64,000 bases of DNA, taken from contig NC_081842.1 in assembly GCF_963259705.1 (NCBI RefSeq), positions 93,796,433 to 93,860,432 on the forward strand. Reading direction: 5' to 3'. Made by a program: the position numbers and the translations under genes. Source of the stretch: Myotis daubentonii. Taxonomy: Eukaryota; Chordata; Mammalia; Chiroptera; Vespertilionidae. This document shows positions 31,394 to 43,672 of this stretch, piece by piece; the stretch's first letter is position 1; the number at the start of each line of letters is the position of its first letter. The notes under the pieces are model-generated. The model was not told where the DNA came from and did no database searches. It worked only from the letters and a program-made list of their open reading frames with translations.

Positions 31394-31877
31394 TACTTAC
31401 TGGTAATTGCAAGACAAATATGGAAACAGCATTAGCTGTCTTGTTTGCTCTTTTAACCCTTGCCTATGGCCAAAGTATTTACAAAATCCCCAATGAGCAA
31501 ATTACCTTTTATATTAATTTATACTTTTTGCTTGAAGGACACAATATTGGTTAAATATTTGATGATTCCATTCTGTTTGTATATTCAAAAGTCTCTGTCC
31601 CCTACTGTGCTTTTTTTTTCATAAATAATGTACTTAAATGTGACAGATAAAATAGCTTAATTCAGTAGATTCTGAATAATGGAAGTCAGAAAACTAAAAA
31701 TATTGCACAAAAGAAATGTGAGGGGAAAAAATGATTACATTTCAACACTATCCACTGTGTGGATTTGTCTGTGGGTGTGGAAAGCTGGTCAATACTTTGT
31801 ATTCATTCAGGAACTCTGGCATTACAGCGGCTGCATGCCTGGATAGAAATGTCTGGGAACAGGTGGACTTAAAGCTT
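31394..31877. other. Unassigned AT-rich stretch
   Basis: Nothing recognised. The short plus frame at 31282-31554 overlaps the MIR and is not a gene. Confidence 0.6.
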
Positions 31878-32096
31878 CATGGGTACATCTGGTTGGTTAG
31901 CTATACACTGAAGCATCAACCAATGAACCAGGAGGTCACGATTCGATTCCCCAAGGCACATACGCGGGTTTCAGGCTCCATCCCAGTGTGGGATGTGCAG
32001 GAGGCAGCTGATCAATGATTCTCTCTCATCATTGATGTTTATATCTCTCTCCCTCTCCCTTCCTCTGGGAAATAAATAAAAATATATTTTAAAAAA
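31878..32096 (+). mobile_element. Ves SINE
   Basis: Head TTGGTTAGCTATACACTGAA and GGTCACGATTCGATTCCCCA, body GCAGGAGGCAGCTGATCAAT, tail AAATAAATAAAAATATATTT. Near full length and little diverged. Confidence 0.93.
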
Positions 32097-32744
32097 GAAT
32101 ACATTTAAATATATTTTAAAAAGAGTCTGTATGGATCAAAATACTAAATTCAATGCACTATTTTGTGCCTAGTCATTTTCTTTGACTTCTTATCCAGGTA
32201 GTCAAAAATAGTCACTTAGAATCTTTAAGGACCTAAAGAGTCAAAAATTATAAAAGTTGATGTAAACAAGAAGCTTGAAAGTATCATACTGAGCAAAATA
32301 TGAAGAATACACCTTTCTATTTCTTGATTTAATAGACTCACTATTAAATATTACTCATAAATCAGAGGTTGAGTATGTAAACAAGAATTTGAACATTAAA
32401 GATATTTGTCTCCCAATCACAACAAAGAACTGCTTTGATGAACGCTCTATTTAGTTAATATTAATTCTGCTGGTTTGGAAGTTTTAAGCCATTTGAAAAA
32501 GTGGTTGAACTTCTTTCTATACCAAAAGTTTTAAAGATATAAATATACACTCAAAATAGATTTTTATGATATTATTGTATTTGGCATTTGAGGACAGATA
32601 ATTTGTAGGCATGTATATTTGTTTTTTCAAAATAAATTGTTTAATTATTAACCTACTTTTCTATAAATAAGAAACATTGTGTCTGTATTTTAGGGACTAA
32701 TTTATTAAGATTAACCAAGTATAGCTTCATTATTTTTTACTTTT
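32097..32744. other. AT-rich, unassigned
   Basis: Nothing recognised. Confidence 0.6.
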
Positions 32745-34010
32745 TAAATTTATCTTTACTGTTGAAAAATATTACAGATGTCTCCTTTATTTTTTATTTT
32801 ATTTTTCCCCCATTGATTCCCTCCACCTTGCTACGGCCCCTCCCAGGCCTTTACCACTCTATTGTCTATGTCCATGGGCTGTGCATATATGCATAAAAGT
32901 TTCCCAGTTAATCACTCCACACCCACATCCACCCCCTCCTTCCTTCTGAAATTCATGTCTGTTCCATGCTTTTAGGTCTCTGGGTCTATTTTGTTCATCA
33001 GTTTATTTTGTTCATTAGATCCATATATGAGTGAGATCATGTGATACAGGTCTTTCGCTGACTGGCTTATTTGGCTTAGCATAATACTCTCTAGGACCAT
33101 CCATGTTGCAAATGGTAACAATTCTTTATTTTTTACAGCAGTGGAGTATTCCATTGTGTAAGTTGTACCACAGCTTTTTTACCCCCTCATCTTCTGATGG
33201 GCACTTGGGCTGTTTCCAAATCTTAGCTATTATACATTGAACATAGGGGTTCATATATTCTTTCTGATTAGTGTTTTGGGTATCTTAGGATATTTTCCTA
33301 GAAGTGGGAACCCTGGGTCAAATAGATGTTCCATTTTTTTAATTTTTTGAGGAAACTGTATATTATTTTCCACAGTGGCTGCACCAGTCTGTATTCTCAC
33401 CAGCCATGTACTAAGATTCGCTTTTCTCCACCTCCTTGCCAACACTTGTAATTTGTTAATTTGTTGATGGTAGACATTCTGACAGGTGTAAAGTTATACT
33501 TCATTGTATTTTTAATTTGAAACTCTCAGATGATTAGTGACTTTGAGCATTTTTTCATATGTATCTTGGCCATCTGTATATCTACTTTGGAGAAGAGTCT
33601 ATTTAGGTCCTTTGCCCATTTTTTAATTGGATTTTTTGTCTTCCTTTTGCTAAGTTGTTTGTATTTCTTATATATAGGAAATTAACCCCTTATTGAATAT
33701 ATTATTGGCAATTATGTTCTCTTATGCAGTGGGCTCACTTTTCACTTTGTTGATGGTTTTTTTTTTTGCTGTGCAGAATTTTTTTATTTTGATATAGTCC
33801 CATTTGTTTATTTTTTCCTGGTTTTCCTTTGCCCTGGGAGATGTATTGGTAAACATATTGCTAAGAGAGATGTCTGAGATTTTGTGGCCTATGGTTTATT
33901 CTTGTGTATGGTATAAGTTGGTGGTCTAATTTCATTTTTTTGCATGTATCTGTCTAATTTTCCCAAACACCATTTCCTGAAAAGATTGTCTTTACCCCCA
34001 AATATTGTTT
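32745..34010 (-). mobile_element. LINE-1 3' end, 5'-truncated
   Basis: The reverse orientation gives the ORF2 end and 3' untranslated region: TTAGCATAATACTCTCTAGG, GGAGTATTCCATTGTGTAAG, CTTGGGCTGTTTCCAAATCT, TTTCCACAGTGGCTGCACCA and CCAACACTTGTAATTTGTTA are classic LINE-1 landmarks. It ends in a T-rich (poly(A) on the minus strand) part at 32745. The copy is diverged and truncated at about 34010. Confidence 0.9.
32972..33154 (-). pseudogene. LINE-1 ORF2 C-terminal remnant
   Basis: The frame reads MEYSTAVKNKELLPFATWM and later LYHMISLIYG, matching the known C-terminal region of the LINE-1 ORF2 protein (MEYY-AIKN, then HMISLI). A further ORF2 piece in another frame lies at 33251-33445. The upstream reverse transcriptase and endonuclease are absent. 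Confidence 0.85.
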
Positions 34011-34994
34011 TAGATAATTTGTATACATAATGTATTATTGTCAGTACTAGAAAAAACAAAAAAAAAATCTGATGTTTTTTTCTGTGGAGCTTGCCATATA
34101 TAACAGTTAGGGAGTTTCATAGTATGGACATAAGTTCTTCATATATAATTGAAAATTCTATTTTTTTATTTTAAAATAAAAGTCAATTTTTTCTCTTGAA
34201 TTCAAGGTCATTCTAATCAAAATATTGTGGAAATGCCAAAACTATATCTACTTATAAAGTATTAATCTCTGGAGGTCATAAGGAGATTATTTAAATAAAT
34301 AGAACTAACCACTGATCTATCTTTCAAACTAGAGTACAAATGATTACAACTGGAATCCTGTACAAAATGGGAGTTTAGTACAGTGAAATAAAGGTAATAA
34401 TGGAAAACATTAGAGAATAAAGAATAAAAAGTACAATGGCATGCCCTTGGCTCACTCCTCATTCATTTACTAACATACACATCACATTAAACAAGGATTT
34501 ATGAAGAGCTAATTGCATACAAAAAATTGTTAGGAAATGAAGACATGAGATGAAGGATATGTATGTAATGCCTAATAGGGATGAGATTAGAGAATGGCGA
34601 AATCCTGTGTTGGTAGCACATGCCATGTTTTATATTTAAGTAGTTATGTTTCATGCACTGGCTAGTGTTCTGATTTCAAAATAACAGAATTTTGTTCAAT
34701 AAGTGCCAAAGTCCTCACATCATAAAAAAATATACCACTCAGGTTTGAAATCATAAAGAAAACTTTGCTTCTCCAGAGAAAATTGTTTACTGTTTTCTTA
34801 AGATCAATAGTAGTTATAATTCTTACCATCACATAATTAAATTGTCTACCTTGGATTGGCCTTTATTATGTTCAAAGATCATTATGTGAAATAATTTTCC
34901 TGGATTCTGTAGCATGCATTTTCTACATATACTCTCTCAGGTTTCACACTACTATTGATTTTCTTTTTTCTTTTTATTATTTATACATTTTAAA
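34011..34994. other. AT-rich, unassigned
   Basis: Nothing recognised; short frames only. Confidence 0.6.
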
Positions 34995-35011
34995 GTTATT
35001 GAATTCTATGT

Positions 35012-35128
35012 AAGTTATATATATATATAGACATATATAGACATTATATATATATAAATATATGTATTTTATATATATATAAATAAATATATGTATATTA
35101 TATATATATACACATATATATATAAAAT
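35012..35128. repeat. (TA)n-rich microsatellite
   Basis: Runs of TA with A and T interruptions, able to form cruciforms. Confidence 0.9.
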
Positions 35129-35756
35129 TTTAAGCAATTTTAAAGATATGTTGTGTGGCTGATACAGAGAGTTCCCATATACTACATGCCCAGATTCTCC
35201 TACTGTTAACAACACAGTAGAATATTTTTCACAATTGGTGAGCTAATATTTATACTTTATTATTATTTATAAAGTCCAGGGTTTATTCAGATATACCTTT
35301 GTTTTTATCTAGTCTCCTTTATCTGTTTTATATTCTCATACAGGATACCAAATTAAATTTAGTCTATAGTCTACTTAGTTTTCTCTTAGCTGATATGCTT
35401 TCTCTGGCATTCCTGAATCTTTCTAAGAAGGGCCATAGAAGTGAAATGCCATTTCATGACATCCTGTCAGAGGCATATAGTATCTTCATGAAGTATCATG
35501 TTGATGTTAAATTTGGTCCCCTGGCTGAGGTCGTACTTGTCCTATTTCCCCCCAGTAAAGTTTCCCTGTTTTCACTCTGTACTCTGGAAAAAGGTACTCT
35601 GAGCAGCTTGCACTTAAGGAACAGACAGTTATGATTCACCTCCTTAAGGGTAGAATATTTAATAAATCATTTGGAAGTCTTCTGCACAGGAGATATGTCT
35701 CTTCTCTCCCATTTATTTATGTATTCAATCACTTATTTATATCATTATGACTATTT

Positions 35757-35978
35757 ATTTATTTTAATATATATTTTTATTGATTTTAGAGAGGAAGGGA
35801 CAGGGAGAGAGAGACAGAAACATCAATGATGAGAGAGAATCACTGATTGGCTGCCTCCTGTACACCCCCTACTGAGCATAGAGCTTGCAACCTGGGCTGT
35901 GCCTTTGACCAGAATTGAACCCAGGACCCTTCAGTCCATAGGCCAACCTTCTATCCATTGAGACAAACCAGCAAGAGC
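35757..35978 (-). mobile_element. Ves SINE
   Basis: Tail ATATTTTTATTGATTTTAGA, body CTGATTGGCTGCCTCCTGTA, head ATCCATTGAGACAAACCAGC in reverse orientation; near full length. Confidence 0.93.
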
Positions 35979-37053
35979 TCATTATGACCTTTTAGTTTTC
36001 ATTCTATGCTTTGGGTTATTATCCAATAATTTCTCTCTCAATTTTATTTTTCCATTTGCCATTGAAACCCTTTCATGTGGCTACTTATGCTTTTAACATT
36101 ACCCCACCCACAACAACTTTTTATTTGAATACTTCCTCACTTTCTGGCCCTATAGGAGGCTCCAGGCTCAAAGTTTTTAAATCTTTATTGTTGAAAGTAT
36201 TACATATGTCTTGCATATCTGCAGCTCCAGACAATAATCAGCCATTATTCCTTGGAGTTCTGTATTCTTTAATGGGAGAATAACACTAGAAACCAATAAT
36301 TTAATGCTCATTGCTTCCATGTACTCTCATCTGATAAAGCAAGATGATATATGTATGCATTCTAACCCATGCATACACACATGATCTAGAAACATTTCTA
36401 TATGTAAACACCTATGTCTATAGTAAACTAAATATAAGCTCATACTGATATCTCTCACTCTAAACCATTATCACATGGCTCATGCTAGCCTCCTTCCCTT
36501 GGTTATCTGCAACTGGAATACTGTGCTTATGTACAGTTTCTTAATACATATAGATTATTTTATCACATTATAAATTACATTATTGGATCCTCAGTCCTCC
36601 TAAATGGTTTTGTAAAGGTTGTACTTATTAATGATTACTATTTGTGCTATAAAGTTCTATATGTTTTGACAAATTCATGTCTTATATTCAGCATTACAGT
36701 ACCAAAGAGAACAATCTCACTGTCCTTATAAAGTCAACTGTACTTCACCTATCCCATCTTCCTGACCAACCCCCCTCCACTCACTGCCCCATACACACAC
36801 ATGTGGAACCACGGATGTGACATCTCTATAATTTTGCCTTTTCCAAAATGGTGTATCATGCAGTATGCAGACATTTTTAGACTTTTTTCTCTGACTTTGC
36901 AGTATACATTTTAGACTTATTCATTCATATATTTTTGTGCCTTGTTAGCTCATTTCTTTGTATTACTTAACAATATTTTATTGTCTGAATGACCATAGTT
37001 TGTTAATCCATTTGCCAATTGTACGAACTTTTGCTTGCTCCAGTTTGGGACAA

Positions 37054-37365
37054 TCTTATATAATAAAGAAGTAATATGCAAACTGACCTTTACTCCATCA
37101 CACCATCACCAGATGGCTGCACCCAGGGCAGAGGCAGAGTTCCAGTAACATAAGATGGCTGGGCCCACAGCGGAAGCAGGGTTCCCATAACAAGCTGTAA
37201 CGAGCCATCAGCAGAGACCTGAGGCTGCATGGCGCCAGGCCAGGGCAGGGGACCTGAGGCTACGACCCCCACTAAGCAGGGCTTGATGGGGGACCTGAGA
37301 CTGCACCCCCTGCCTGGTGCCAGGCTGGAGGACCTGAGGCTGTGGCCCCCGCCTGGCAGGGCTTG
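37054..37365 (+). mobile_element. Helitron 5' part joined to a Ves fragment
   Basis: It starts A|TCTTATATAATAAAGAAGT with AATATGCAAACTGACC, the Helitron 5' form. The body is a GC-rich stretch with repeated GGACCTGAGGCT words (37214, 37249, 37283, 37330). No hairpin-CTAG 3' end is seen; instead the sequence runs into a reverse Ves body at 37366. Confidence 0.75.
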
Positions 37366-37522
37366 ATAGAGAGTTTGAAACATCGATGAGAGAGAAATAT
37401 CGATCAGCTGCCTCCTGCACACCTCCTACTGGGGATGTGCCTGCAACCAAGGTACATGCCGTTGACCAGAATCGAACCTGGGACCCTTTAGCCCACAGGC
37501 CGATGCTCTATCCACTTAGCCA
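37366..37522 (-). mobile_element. Ves SINE without its tail
   Basis: GAAACATCGATGAGAGAGAA, GATCAGCTGCCTCCTGCACA, GAATCGAACCTGGGACCC and CTATCCACTTAGCCAAACCG give body and head in reverse orientation. The A-rich tail is missing at the joint with the Helitron sequence, so the joint is a recombination or capture point and not a normal SINE insertion. Confidence 0.85.
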
Positions 37523-37539
37523 AACCGGTTAGGGCTTAA

Positions 37540-37695
37540 CCAAAGAATTTATATGCATATATGCATAACTCATGGACACAGACAATAGTTCAGTGAAAAC
37601 TTGATTGGTGGGGTGTATGGGGAGGGGTTTGGGGAGGGCCAATGGGGATAAAAAAGGAAACATCTATAATACTTGCAACAATGAACATACATTTT
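37540..37695 (+). mobile_element. Probable LINE-1 3' end fragment
   Basis: It shares ATGCATAACTCATGGACACA and AGACAATAG, the G-rich run and the AACATCTATAATACTTGCAA end with 5655-5822. Confidence 0.5.
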
Positions 37696-39227
37696 AAAAA
37701 TTGCAGTGCATAAATAATAAGTAAACATACCAACAGGAGAGGAGGAAGAATATATGGGCCCAAATTTAAAAACTAAAGGTTAAAAAGAAGCATTTAATAT
37801 CCAAGAAATGTAATTTGGAGGTAAATTTTTAATGTTTAGAATAATACTAGGATTAAAAAATAAATTTACATAGTGAAGCTAATTGGCATTGCTGTGTACC
37901 AATTATCCACAATGTCTGGTGGCCTGAGAGCATAAAATCCTAAACAAATAGTTGCCGTTACCTAGAGTTTGTTGACTGGAAAGAAAGATATGAAGGAATT
38001 GCAAAATGTAAGATTGCTGGAAAAATAATACTCTGCTAGTTGACCAATGAAATCCACATTTACGTAGTAAAAAAATGAAATCAGACACTGTTGGTCTGAT
38101 AGAAATAATTTTAAAAATAAAATGAGAACATTAAGAATATTAAACATAAAAAGTGTATATTCCTGCAATGATCTAAATGAATTATATCTCCACCCATCAC
38201 TATATTCTTGCATTTACCTAAGCTCGGTAAGTATCTCACCTCTTTTTTTACCATATAGAATCTGTACTCTTAACCAATGATTTCCAAAATTTTATTTCAG
38301 TCAATTTGCTATTTGCTTAGCAATCTGCTTTTGTGAACTACCAGTCCTCAAATGGAGAGCATATTTATATAACGATGCAAATAATTCATAATTTCTCTTT
38401 CTGGTAATATTATTACTCTATAAAATCAAAACCACATGGTTAATAATTTACCCCAAATTATGTCAAATATGTACCTCTAAGTTTAGATAACATAAACCTA
38501 AATATAGGGTTAGAAAAAGCATGATTTATCCATATATTTTAATTCATATATAAAGACTTCATGGACATCAAGTCTATTCAGTATAAATTCATAAACATGA
38601 AATATCAAGCTCATTATGAACCTTGTTGGATTCACATTAGTAATAGTATGTTTAAGTGAACAATAATATTAAAGAGAGATGAAACTTACAGAGAACTTAC
38701 AGAGGCAGTCATACTTTTAAAAAGGCCATGCTTTCTAACAGGTTTTTTTTTTTTTTTACCTTGAAGATGCCTGCAAATTAACACATTGAAATGTAAGCTT
38801 CATTGAAGGCAGCTTCCCTAGATCTGATTTACATTAGCCCAAGTTTCAGTGGTAATCATTAGAAATGGGTCATTTAACTGGTCTGTAATTAGAATACCAA
38901 TGAGCCAGTTCTCTTGGAAAAGTTCCCTGTTGTAGATAGACAACTCTTCAGTTTAAATATTTCAGCCATAAAACGCTGCTATCTATATAAGATATACATT
39001 TTTCCAGCCTGAAAAGGATAATGTGTATTCAGGCCACCCTTAATAGCCCCAAAGGAAAACCGCCCACGGTGTTCCAAAGCATTTACTCAGTCACTGGATA
39101 GTACTGATACCCTGAGCTTACATGGCTGATGGGACAAACTTTTCTGAGCAAAGCACAAAGAGTTGAACTTTAAGGAGTGAGGAGGAGGCAGTTTATGATA
39201 CAATGTATCATTTTTATTGGTGCTAGG
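37696..39227. other. AT-rich, unassigned
   Basis: Nothing recognised except a T-run at 38743-38757. Confidence 0.6.
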
Positions 39228-39235
39228 GTCTAGGG

Positions 39236-42151
39236 CAGGGGTTCTCAACCTGTGGGTCACGACCCCTTTGGGGGTCAAATGACCCTTTCACAGGGGTCGC
39301 CTAAGACCATCGGAAAATATATATTTTCCACGGTCTTAGGAACCGAGACAATGCTCCTCTATCCATCTCCAGGCGGGTCTGCCCACATGCAGATACACCC
39401 ACATCCGAGTACCCGGTGTGATGACATACAAATACAGGTGTATGTGACAGGGTTGGCGCCATAATGTACTTATGCGGACCAGTCACACATGTGTAGAAAG
39501 CAGCTGCTGTGTTGAAAGCAGCTACTCTGTTAAAAGCAGCTACTGTGTTGAAAGCAGCAGTATTGGAGGTAAAACGACACTTCGTGAATTATAATTACTG
39601 GGTAAATGTAAAATCATGTACTGTAAAATCATCAACTACTGCAAAAAATATATATATATATTTGTACCATGGGAACTTAATCTGGATGCTGATTGGTCTT
39701 TTTATATCCAGCTGTGGTTGATGTGAATACTGCCCCCTTGTGACAGTAACAGGTATGTTAAAAAAAAAAACACAGAGGATGGTAAATCATAGGAAACTTT
39801 ACTGAACTGTATTGACTGAACTATGCCATGTATCATCTTTTGTATTATTAAAACTATTGTTAAATATTATTTTCATTAGCAAACCATCCCATGACAATGG
39901 ATCATGTAGAGAAGAACGTTAAGAAAATATAGTGAGGATTTTTTACAGTATGGTTTTACCTCAATAATTACAGCAGGAATTGAGAAACCGCAATGTGTTA
40001 TTTGTTGTGAAGTTCTATCAGCCGAATCTATGAAGCCGAACAAACTAAAACACCATTTTGATAGCAAGCACCCGAGCTTTGCCGGCAAGGATACCAACTA
40101 TTTTAGAAGCAAAGCTGATGGACTCAAGAAAGCCAGACTTGACACTGGTGGCAAGTACCACAAACAAACTGTAGCAGCCTTGAAGCTTCATATTTGGTGG
40201 CACTCAGAATCGCCAGAGCTATGAAACCTCACACCATCGCTGAGTATTTACTGTTGCCAGCGGCCAAAGCCATTGTTCGAGTTATGATTGGAGATGAATT
40301 TGCTACGAAATTGAGTGCAATTTCCTTATCTAATGACACTGTCCACAGAAGAATAGATGACATGTCTGCTGATATTCTTGATCAGGTAATCCAGGAAATT
40401 AAATCTGCTCCACTTCCAATATTTAGTATCCAGCTTGATGAGTCTACAGACGTTGCAAACTGTTCACAGTTACTGGTTTACGTGAGGTATATTAATGATG
40501 GTGGCTTTAAAGATGAGTTTCTATTTTGCAAACCTCTTGAAACAACAACTACTGCACGTGATGTATTTGACACAGTTGGTTCATTTCTGAAAGAGCATAA
40601 GATCTCTTGGGAAAAGGTTTGTGGTGTTTGCACAGATGGTGCTCCAGCTATGCTAGGATGTCGATCTGGATTTAAATGTTTGGTACTGAATGAGTCACCA
40701 AAAGTCATCGGAACTCACTGTATGATTCATTGGCAAATATTAGCCATGAAGACACTGCCACAAGAGTTAAAGAAGTAATGAAAAGCATCATAAGTTGTGT
40801 CAATTTTGTAAAGGCAAGCACTTTAAACAGTTGACTGTTTTTGCAACTGTGCAACGAGTTGGATGCGCCGAACAATGCTCTGCTATTTCACACTGAAGTG
40901 AGATGGTTGTCGAGATGAAAAATTTTAAAATGTGTTTTTGAGCTTCTTGATGAACTCAAAACGTTTTTTAATCAGAAAGCAAGACTGCAGTTCGAAGCAC
41001 TTTTTGGTGATAAAAGTGAACTGCAGAAAATAGCTTACTTTGTTGACATCTTGGCCATCTTGAATGAGTTAAATTTATCACTGCAAGGACCAAATGCAAC
41101 ATGCCTCGATTTGTCTGAAAAGATCTGATCATTCCAAATGAAACTTCAGCTTTGGCAAAAAAAAAAAAAATTAGATGAAAATAAAATTTACATGTTGCCT
41201 CCCTTATCTGCTTTCTTTGAGGGACCTGACATTGAACCAGAAAAAAGGATTACGATGATAATTTCTGTGCAAGAACACTTGCACGTGCTTGCAGATGAAA
41301 TTTCATCGTACTTTCCAAATCTGCCTGACACCCCATTTGCACTTGCCAGAAGCTCATTCACAGTCAAAGTTGAAGATGTTCCTGAGACAGCACAAGAGGA
41401 GTTCATTGAACTTATTAACAATGATGCAGCAAGAACTGATTTCTGTACAATGCCAGTTACAAAATTCTAGATCATGTGTTTGCAGTCATATCCTGTTCTG
41501 TCTGAGACTGTGTTGTGCCTTCTTTTTTTTTTAATTTTTCTTCAAAACAATACTTAACTTTTAATCTGAAATCAGATTGCTATTTTAGTTTTGCATTAAC
41601 TGTGTTGCGCTTTCTTCTTCCATTTCCAACAACCTATCTTTGTGAAACAGGGTTTTCCAGATTGTTGGTTATCAAGTCTAAATACAGAAGTAGACTTGTT
41701 GTGGAAGATGATCTTCATTGTGCTCTTGCAAAGACTGCCCCAAGAATTTCTGATCTGGTGAGAAAGAAGCAATCTCAACCTTCGCACTGACGTTGGCTTT
41801 TTACGCATACTGTCGCAAAATGTAGCAATGTAGTTTACTGTTGTTATATTAAGACTGTTACCCATGCTACACCATGCCTCAAGACAAAATTTCATTTATT
41901 TGTAATTAGAAATAAATATTTCACAATATATAATTACATATTGTTTTTGTGATTAATCACTATGCTTTAATTACGTTCAATTTGTAACAATGAAAATACA
42001 TCCTGCATATCAGATATTTACATTACAATTCATAACAGTAGCAAAATTACAGTTATGAAGTAGCAACGAAAATAATTTTATGGTTGGGGGTCACCACAAC
42101 ATGAGGAACTGTATTAATTGGTCGCAGCATTAGGAAGGTTGAAAACCACTG
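39236..42151 (+). mobile_element. SPIN-like hAT transposon, near full length
   Basis: The element starts CAGGGGTTCTCAACCTGTGG and ends GGTTGAAAACCACTG, imperfect inverted repeats with CAG/CTG tips. Perfect 8-bp duplications GTCTAGGG (39228-39235 and 42152-42159) flank it, the size of the hAT superfamily. The first 90 bp include a palindromic block around TAAGACCATCGGAAAATATA, and the last 150 bp hold TATGGTTGGGGGTCACCACA. This matches my knowledge of SPIN (Space Invaders), a hAT family present in several distant tetrapods, among them Myotis, and taken as horizontally transferred. At 2,916 bp it is the autonomous size; most genomic copies are short deletion derivatives. Confidence 0.9.
39920..41790 (+). 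pseudogene. SPIN-like hAT transposase, decayed
   Basis: It would excise and insert hAT elements. Across several frames one can follow: a BED-type zinc finger with CVICCEV and KLKHHFDSKH (about 39995-40075); the DDE/RNase H-like core in a 194-codon open part (40194-40778) with FSIQLDESTD (first Asp) and CGVCTDGAPAMLG (second Asp); and the C-terminal dimerisation part with LCETGFSRLLVIKSKYRSRL (41635-41695). Breaks: a stop in the presumed start region at about 39928, a frame change near 40190, the stop at 40776, further stops near 40915 and 41126, an A-run frame change at 41158-41170, a stop at 41468 and another frame change before 41600. It cannot make a working protein, but conservation between the breaks is high. 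Confidence 0.9.
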
Positions 42152-42159
42152 GTCTAGGG

Positions 42160-43435
42160 CAAATGCTATGATGGAAGTGGCAATTCTTGTGGGATTTATT
42201 TGAAAAGAAGTTTGCCAAACAATAATTAAATAAATGTTTAGCTTGAAAATCAGATTAAAAATATTTAAGTCAAACTTCAATTAATGTATCTTTTTCAAAA
42301 CTTATGTATGTATGTATGTATTTATGTGTGTGTGTATGTACCGTTCTCTCCTTTGCTTCTATTTTAAATACAATAAAGCAGGGGCAAATGAACAATGATT
42401 AGAGTTCAATTATATTAGAGATAGCAAATAAAATTTATCTAGACTATATGGAGTCGCCGGGTTCCTGTTTCGGACAAATCCAGGTTTCAACCTTCATTTG
42501 GTCCTATGACCCTCTCATATCACCAAAATCAGTGTCTTTATTATCATCATCTTTATTAGATTTTCTTTTTGTGTGGGTTAATTGAAGTCTATCTTTCTAA
42601 TAACCAAATAGTTAAGTGATACTAGGTTCTATAACTGATTGGATATATATTTTTAATACCATGTCAAATGAATACATGTGTCCATCTTTAGATCATGAGT
42701 AGAGATAAATATTTTTTCAAGAAATCTTTTCATAATTTGAATTCCTATAGATAGAATGAAATATTATATAATATAGAAGTAGGTTGTATAACAATATCAA
42801 CATCTCATTTTCATTATATCCTAACATAGTTGTGGTCACTTAGTTTATTTGCCATACTAAGATAACATTCGCTATTTCATTTGCTTTAGAATTTATCACT
42901 ACCTTAAAAAAATGGAACAAGATAATTTAATCTATTTAAAATATTGCTTTTTAAATAGATTTAAGATTTTCTAATTGAAAGGAGTGAGAAAATAATATTC
43001 CTTAAAAGTAATTTAAAAAATCAGAAAGACCCTCCCCTCCCCACCCCCTCAAAAAAAGTAGAAACTAGAGCAGCAGCTCTAGAAACTGCTGGGGGTGGGG
43101 GTGGGGTTGTGAACAAGATTTATAAATATGCATACCTGATAAAATCCCCCATAATTATAATCTATTTCATTGTGTTATTCTTTTCCCCTAAAGGCTATTT
43201 TGCCAGTGTATATAAAATCCTAAAAAGACACCCTTTCTTCCTGTCTACTTCCTGTCTCCTTTCATGACTACTCAGAAAAGGAGGCTGCCGGGACTCTCTT
43301 GGCCATGCTCTCTGTTTGAAAGCTTTACTTTATCTAAGTCAAATCCCTTATTGTGAAGGTCAAGCATGTGCCCTCCTTTTGCCTCCAGTAGAAAAAAATT
43401 CCTAAAGTTTACTTTTTCAAGAACAGTTGTATGTT
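42160..43435. other. AT-rich, mostly unassigned
   Basis: A (TATG)n microsatellite lies at 42303-42340. At 43028-43110 a C-rich run (CCCTCCCCTCCCCACCCCCT) faces a G-rich run (GGGGGTGGGGGTGGGG), with the perfect palindrome CTAGAGCAGCAGCTCTAG-like core between them. Nothing else recognised. Confidence 0.55.
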
Positions 43436-43672
43436 GTAGTGATAAAAAGCACCTGTTTCTAGAACCATAACCCCTCTTGTGTTATCTTTGTTATTTTATA
43501 CAATATGTTGCTCCCATTGAAATCTCCATTTCTCATATTTAAGGCAAGAAGACAAAGGCACCTACCACATCCAAAAAGTTCAGTGATGATCAGTTGATAT
43601 TCTATGTCAAACTACCAGCTCATTGCCCGTCAATAATATGTACTCATTAAAGGTTTGCAGTAAATGAATGTA
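43436..43672 (+). mobile_element. MIR element, diverged
   Basis: GTGATAAAAAGCACCTGTTT, CTAGAACCATAACCCCTC, AGACAAAGGCACCTACCACA and the end TATGTACTCATTAAAGGTTT fit the MIR order. Confidence 0.55.

Larger units (their letters stand above)
34995..37053 (-). mobile_element. Old L1M 3' region, interrupted
   Basis: ACAGAGAGTTCCCATATACT, TGTTAACAACACAGTAGAAT, TTTTGACAAATTCATGTCTT, ACCATAGTTTGTTAATCCAT and TTTGCCAATTGTACGAAC are in the order of reverse-strand L1M 3' sequences. It is broken by a (TA)n tract at 35012-35128 and by a Ves SINE at 35757-35978. It is very diverged and edges are approximate. Confidence 0.6.
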
